This document shows positions 5,340-8,823 of a DNA stretch of 8,823 nucleotides, one piece after another. Within the stretch, counting starts at the first letter, position 1, and the number at the start of each line of letters is the position of its first letter. The stretch is from Chloroflexota bacterium (GTDB lineage Bacteria; Chloroflexota; Limnocylindria; QHBO01). Under the pieces are notes generated by a model. That model worked only from the letters and a program-made list of their open reading frames with translations, made no database searches and had not been told where the DNA came from. A program made the position numbers and the translations under genes. The stretch lies in NCBI GenBank assembly GCA_024636135.1, contig JAGXHP010000107.1, positions 1-8,823 of the forward strand, read 5' to 3'.

Positions 5340-6698
5340 GTGGTCAGCAAGATCCTCATCGCGAATCGTGGCGAGATCGCCGTGCGCATCCTGCGCGCGT
5401 GCCGCGACCTTGGCCTGCCCGCGGTCGTCGCGTACAGCGAGGCGGATCGCGACACCCTGGCCGTGCGGCTGGCCGACGAGGCGATCTGCATCGGACCAGC
5501 CGAGGCGCGCAAGAGCTACCTCAACCAGCCCGCCGTCATCAGCGCCGCGATGATCACCGGCTGTGACGCGGTGCATCCGGGGTACGGCTTCCTGTCGGAG
5601 GACGCGACGTTTGCCGAGGCGTGCGTGGCCCACGATCTGACGTTCATCGGCCCGCGTCCCGAGGTGCTCGAGCGTTTCGCCTCGAAGTACGCCGTGCGTC
5701 GCATGCTGGGCGCCAACGGCCTGCCGACGGTGCCCGGAAGCCGCGGCATCGTGACCGACCTGCGCGATGCGCTCGACCAGGCGGCGGAGGCCGGCTACCC
5801 GGTCCTCCTCAAGCCGTCCGCCGGCGGCGGGGGACGTGGCATGCGCCTGGTGCGGTCGCCGCGCGAGATGGAGCAGGCGCTGCCGCTCGCCCGCTCCGAG
5901 GCACAGGCCGCGTTCGGTGATGACTCGGTCTACTTCGAGAAGTGGATCGAGGAGTCGCGCCACGTCGAGGTCCAGGTCATGGTCGACCAGCACGGCAACG
6001 GTGTGCACGTGGGGGAGCGCGACTGCAGCATCCAGCGGCGTCACCAGAAGATCATCGAGGAGGGCCCGTCGCCGGCCATGGACGACGGAGCCCGCGAGCG
6101 CCTGCGCGACCTCGCCATCCGCAGCGTGGTTGCGGCGGGCTACGAGGGCGCCGGCACCCTGGAGTTCCTTCTCGACGCTCAGGGCAACTTCTACTTCATC
6201 GAGATCAACTGTCGGATCCAGGTCGAGCACCCGGTGACCGAGCTCCTGACCGGCGTCGACCTCGTTGTCGAGCAGATCCGGATTGCGGGGGGTGAGCGTC
6301 TCAGCCTGCAGCAGGACCAGATCCGCTTCCGTGGGCACGCCATCGAGTTCCGCATCAACGCCGAGGACCCGAGCGACAACTTCTCGCCCCAGACCGGCGA
6401 GATCGAAGGCCTCCATCTCCCCGGTGGTCCGGGTGTTCGGGTCGACACGCACCTCTACCCCGGCTACGAGGTGCCGCCCTTCTACGACAGCCTGCTGGCC
6501 AAGGTCATCGTGTGGGGCGAAACCCGCGAGATTGCACTGGCCCGCTCGCGGCGGGCGCTGGCCGAGATCCAGATCGACGGCGTGAAGACGAACATTCCGT
6601 TCCATCGTGGGATCATCGACAACGACGCATTCCTTGACGCACGCGTGAGCACGAACCTGCTCGACCGGGTCGGCCCGGGCGCGTTCGTCGCCAGCTGA
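5340..6698 (+). CDS. accC: Acetyl-CoA carboxylase, biotin carboxylase subunit
   Basis: This enzyme carboxylates biotin on the carrier protein using ATP and bicarbonate. The 452-residue protein begins with KILIANRGEIAVRILRA (4-20), the biotin-carboxylase N-terminal domain, with HPGYGFLSED at 79-88. The ATP-grasp domain has K116, K158, the lid loop GGGGRGM (162-168), HVEVQVMVD (208-216) and ERDCSIQRRHQK (226-237). The metal- and bicarbonate-binding cluster EINCRIQVEHPVTE (288-301) keeps E288, N290, R292 and E296. The C-terminal domain is present, including the HAIEFRINAEDP segment. There is no fused carrier domain, so it depends on a separate BCCP. The start is GTG, two bases after the fabD stop. 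It is not adjacent to accB, its common neighbour; fabZ and fabF lie between them. Confidence 0.97.
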   Translation: MVSKILIANRGEIAVRILRACRDLGLPAVVAYSEADRDTLAVRLADEAICIGPAEARKSYLNQPAVISAAMITGCDAVHPGYGFLSEDATFAEACVAHDLTFIGPRPEVLERFASKYAVRRMLGANGLPTVPGSRGIVTDLRDALDQAAEAGYPVLLKPSAGGGGRGMRLVRSPREMEQALPLARSEAQAAFGDDSVYFEKWIEESRHVEVQVMVDQHGNGVHVGERDCSIQRRHQKIIEEGPSPAMDDGARERLRDLAIRSVVAAGYEGAGTLEFLLDAQGNFYFIEINCRIQVEHPVTELLTGVDLVVEQIRIAGGERLSLQQDQIRFRGHAIEFRINAEDPSDNFSPQTGEIEGLHLPGGPGVRVDTHLYPGYEVPPFYDSLLAKVIVWGETREIALARSRRALAEIQIDGVKTNIPFHRGIIDNDAFLDARVSTNLLDRVGPGAFVAS

Positions 6699-6702
6699 GG
6701 AG
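6697..6702 (+). promoter_or_regulatory. GAGGAG, possible but distant ribosome-binding site for fabZ
   Basis: GAGGAG overlaps the accC stop codon but lies 15 bases before the fabZ ATG at 6718, longer than the usual 5-9. No in-frame start codon lies closer. It may work in re-initiation after accC. Confidence 0.4.
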
Positions 6703-6717
6703 CCACCAACCGGACCG

Positions 6718-7215
6718 ATGACCACCGAAACACCGGCGACCACGACCCCGACGCTTCCCATCGAGGCGGCCGACATCATGCGGATCATTCCGCACCGCTA
6801 CCCGTTCCTGCTCGTCGATCGCATCGTCGAGCTGGAGCCGGGGAAACGCGCGGTCGGGTTGAAGGCCGTCACCGCCAACGAGCCGCAGTTCACCGGCCAC
6901 TTTCCCGAGCGGCCGATCATGCCGGGCGTGCTCATGGTCGAGGCGCTGGCCCAGACCGCCGGCGTGGCGGTGATGACGCTGGACGAGTACCGCGGCAAGC
7001 TCGGACTGTTCGCCGGCATCGACGACTGCCGCTTCCGGCGCATGGTGCTGCCGGGCGACACCCTGCGCCTCGAGGTGACGGTCGAGAAGCTGCGCGGCAT
7101 GTTCGGTCGGGTGCGGGCCGTGGCCAGCGTCGACGGCGAGGTGGCGGTCGAGGCGACGCTCTCGATCATCATTCCCCGTGACCAGGAGCTGGGCGGAGGG
7201 CAGCCCGATGCGTGA
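6718..7215 (+). CDS. fabZ: 3-hydroxyacyl-[acyl-carrier-protein] dehydratase
   Basis: This cytoplasmic hot-dog-fold enzyme removes water from 3-hydroxyacyl-ACP to give trans-2-enoyl-ACP during fatty-acid elongation. In its 165 residues the family pattern is clear: IMRIIPHRYPFLLVDRI (20-36), then NEPQFTGHFPERPIMPGVLM (54-73) with the catalytic histidine H61, and VEALAQTAGV with the catalytic glutamate E75. Next come the substrate-tunnel strand LFAGIDDCRFRRMVLPGDTL and the C-terminal strand VAVEATLSI. The first 15 residues are threonine/proline-rich and lie before the conserved core, so a slightly different start is possible, but there is no better start codon. FabZ rather than the isomerising FabA is the natural reading, because of the NEPQFTGHFP sequence and the FabD/FabF neighbours. 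The last eight bases overlap fabF. Confidence 0.95.
   Translation: MTTETPATTTPTLPIEAADIMRIIPHRYPFLLVDRIVELEPGKRAVGLKAVTANEPQFTGHFPERPIMPGVLMVEALAQTAGVAVMTLDEYRGKLGLFAGIDDCRFRRMVLPGDTLRLEVTVEKLRGMFGRVRAVASVDGEVAVEATLSIIIPRDQELGGGQPDA
7195..7199 (+). promoter_or_regulatory. Shine-Dalgarno GGAGG that decides the fabF start
   Basis: GGAGG lies eight bases before ATG at 7208, inside the end of fabZ. It favours this start over an in-frame GTG at 7178 that would add ten unconserved residues. Confidence 0.7.
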
Positions 7216-8470
7216 CGGCGAGCGCCGCGTGGTCATCACCGGCATGGGCGCGCTGACCCCGATCGGCAACGACGTCCCCGCCTTTTGGGACGGGCTGGTC
7301 AACGGGCGCAGCGGGATCGGCCCGATCACGACCTTCGACCCGGTCAAGACCGCGAGCAAGGTGGCGGGCGAGATCAAGGGATTCGACGCCGACAGCGTGA
7401 TGCCGAAAAAGGAGGTCCGCCGCAACGACCGCTACGTCCACTACGCGTGGGCGGCGGTGGCCGAGGCGATGCGCGACGCGGGCCTCGACAACCCGATCGA
7501 CGACGAGGATCTCGCCTGGCGGACCGGGTGCATCATCGGCTCGGGCATCGGCGGCATCAACACCATGATCCGCGACGTGACCGAGGCCGCCCTGCACGGC
7601 GTGGAGCGCATCGGCCCGTTCCTGGTGACCGCGCTGATCCCGGACATGGCCGCAGGCTACGTGGCGATCTATGCCAACGCACGTGGGCCGAACTACGCGA
7701 CGGTCAGCGCCTGCTCGAGCGCGAATCATGCGATCGGCGACTCGATGAACATCATCCGGCGCGGCGATGCCGACGTCATGATCGCCGGCGGTGCGGAGGC
7801 GGGGATCGGCGAGATCCCGGTGGCTGCGTTCAGCGCCATGCGCGCGCTTTCCACGAAGCGCAACCACGAGCCGGAGAAGGCATCGCGTCCGTTCGATGCC
7901 GAGCGGGACGGCTTCGTGATGGGTGACGGCGCGGGCATCCTGGTGCTCGAGGCACTCGACCACGCGAAAGCGCGCGGCGCCACGATCCACGCCGAGGTCG
8001 TCGGGTATGGCGCCACCGACGACGCCTCGCATATCACGCTCCCGGCGCCGGGTGGCCGCGGGGCGGTTCAGAGCATGCGCGTGGCGATCGCGGATGCCGG
8101 CCTCGAGACGGCGGACGTCGACTACATCAACGCCCATGGCACGAGCACGCCTCCCAACGACCGCTCGGAGACGGCGGCCATCAAGACCCTCTTCGGCGAC
8201 GGCGCCTACAAGGTGCCGATCAGCAGCACGAAGTCGATGACGGGTCACCTGATGGGCGCCGGCGGCGGCATCGAGGCCATCGCCACGATCCAGGCCATCA
8301 AGACCGGCGTCGTTCCGCCCACCATCAACCTCGACCACCCCGATCCCGAATGCGACCTCGATTACGTGCCCCACGAGGCCCGCGAGGTCGAGGTGGCGGT
8401 CGGCATGAGCAACAGCTTCGGGTTCGGCGGGCACAACGCCACGCTCGTCTTCCGACGGTACGACGACTGA
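7208..8470 (+). CDS. fabF: Beta-ketoacyl-ACP synthase II
   Basis: This enzyme condenses malonyl-ACP with a growing acyl-ACP to extend the chain by two carbons. The 420 residues are full length for the family. It opens with RRVVITGMGALTPIGND (6-22), the standard start of this thiolase-fold enzyme. The Cys-His-His active site is complete: nucleophile C169 in VSACSSANHAIGD (166-178), H310 in NAHGTSTPPND (308-318), and H347 in the TKSMTGHLMGAGGG segment (341-354), where K342 is also conserved. The C-terminal glycine-rich SNSFGFGGHNATLVF is present. The residues after the nucleophile differ from the common CATGTH form. The gene overlaps fabZ by eight bases, and its TGA shares one base with the ATG of the following accB. 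FabF rather than FabB is preferred on length and residues, but the two are close. Confidence 0.96.
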   Translation: MRDGERRVVITGMGALTPIGNDVPAFWDGLVNGRSGIGPITTFDPVKTASKVAGEIKGFDADSVMPKKEVRRNDRYVHYAWAAVAEAMRDAGLDNPIDDEDLAWRTGCIIGSGIGGINTMIRDVTEAALHGVERIGPFLVTALIPDMAAGYVAIYANARGPNYATVSACSSANHAIGDSMNIIRRGDADVMIAGGAEAGIGEIPVAAFSAMRALSTKRNHEPEKASRPFDAERDGFVMGDGAGILVLEALDHAKARGATIHAEVVGYGATDDASHITLPAPGGRGAVQSMRVAIADAGLETADVDYINAHGTSTPPNDRSETAAIKTLFGDGAYKVPISSTKSMTGHLMGAGGGIEAIATIQAIKTGVVPPTINLDHPDPECDLDYVPHEAREVEVAVGMSNSFGFGGHNATLVFRRYDD

Positions 8471-8823
8471 TGGCCGATCGCGACCCGATCCTGCGCGCCG
8501 TCGACCTCCTCGCGCCCGCATTCGAAGGGGCCGGCCTCGACGAGCTCGAGATCGAGGTGGGCGACCTGCGCGTTCGTATTGCCGCGCCGCGCGCCGCCGG
8601 ACCCGAGGCGGTGAGCATCGTGCCGGCGACCGTCCCGCCGCCATCGATCCCGGAGGCGGCTCCGGATCGGCTCACGCCATTTGGCGAACCATCTCCCGGG
8701 ATGCGCTTCGTGAGCGCACCGCTGACCGGTGTCTGGTACGCCGCGCCGTCTCCCGGTGCCAGCCCCTACGTCACCGAGGGGATGGAGATTCACGACGGGC
8801 AGGTCGTCGGCATGATCGAGGCG
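8470..8823 (+). CDS. accB: Biotin carboxyl carrier protein, C-terminus cut by the window edge
   Basis: This frame runs from ATG at 8470 for 118 codons to the end of the window. Residues 5-40 (ILRAVDLLAPAFEGAGLDEL, then IEVGDLRVRIAA) parallel the N-terminus of the BCCP-like protein at 3926-4381, showing that the two are paralogues. A proline-rich linker (about 41-77) leads to the biotinyl domain with VSAPLTGVWYAAPSPGASPY (81-100), including the PSP thumb region of genuine acetyl-CoA carboxylase carriers, then EGMEIHDGQVVGMIEA (103-118). The last two visible residues, Glu-Ala, are those that normally precede Met-Lys-Met. The biotinyl lysine is expected at codon 120 (8827-8829), just outside the window, so it cannot be confirmed here. 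The ATG overlaps the fabF stop (TGATG), which suggests translational coupling at the end of the operon. Confidence 0.92.
   Translation, partial: MADRDPILRAVDLLAPAFEGAGLDELEIEVGDLRVRIAAPRAAGPEAVSIVPATVPPPSIPEAAPDRLTPFGEPSPGMRFVSAPLTGVWYAAPSPGASPYVTEGMEIHDGQVVGMIEA

Noticed and set aside
5334..6788. Open frame of 484 codons on the minus strand, opposite accC
   Set aside because: It is the codon-register mirror of accC, with no recognisable motif and no ribosome-binding site.
7178..7207. GTG start for fabF ten codons upstream
   Set aside because: The extra residues are not part of the conserved start of the enzyme, and GGAGG at 7195-7199 is spaced for ATG 7208.
7169..8644. Open frame of 491 codons on the minus strand, opposite fabF
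   Set aside because: It is a low-complexity Arg/Ala/His/Asp-rich shadow of fabF and spans gene boundaries without features of its own.

Overview
The window comes from a high-GC bacterium with strong G/C preference at third codon positions. Spacing between genes is tight, with many ATGA, GTGA or TGATG start-stop overlaps. The style resembles Chloroflexota or another high-GC phylum with separate acetyl-CoA carboxylase subunits. No rRNA or other taxonomic marker is present, so the phylum is only a guess. No frameshifts, insertion sequences, CRISPR arrays, tRNAs or rho-independent terminators are visible, and no gene-free stretch reaches 300 bases.

Layout: (1) Bases 65-1 on the minus strand hold the first 21 codons of a divergent gene ending in RVFSG, possibly tryptophanyl-tRNA synthetase. 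(2) A 62-base divergent intergenic region follows. (3) On the plus strand, a group I biotin-protein ligase (birA, no HTH domain) overlaps an ECF-type sigma factor by 4 bases. (4) After a 62-base gap with possible promoter elements comes a 122-residue single-pass membrane protein that may be an anti-sigma-like regulator. (5) Then comes a compact fatty-acid initiation and elongation operon: accD, accA, a BCCP-like protein, fabD, accC, fabZ, fabF and the 5' part of a second BCCP gene (accB), cut by the window end.

How the genes work together: AccC carboxylates biotin on the carrier protein, and AccA/AccD transfer the carboxyl group to acetyl-CoA to make malonyl-CoA. FabD moves malonyl to ACP, FabF condenses it with acyl-ACP, and FabZ dehydrates the hydroxyacyl intermediate. 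BirA would biotinylate the carrier. The genes for ACP, FabG, FabH and enoyl reductase are not in the window.

Most notable observation: the operon encodes two BCCP-like paralogues. The internal one (3926-4381) has a full-length C-terminal biotinyl-type domain, but the EAMKM biotinylation motif is replaced by EMLGI, with glycine where the biotinyl lysine should be. It therefore cannot carry biotin at the normal site. The terminal one (8470 onward) follows the canonical BCCP pattern up to the Glu-Ala that normally precedes Met-Lys; the window ends there. A lysine-less BCCP paralogue beside accA resembles in principle the plant BADC proteins, which regulate heteromeric acetyl-CoA carboxylase. Together with the ECF sigma and membrane protein just upstream, this suggests a dedicated control layer on malonyl-CoA synthesis. 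That role is inferred, not demonstrated.
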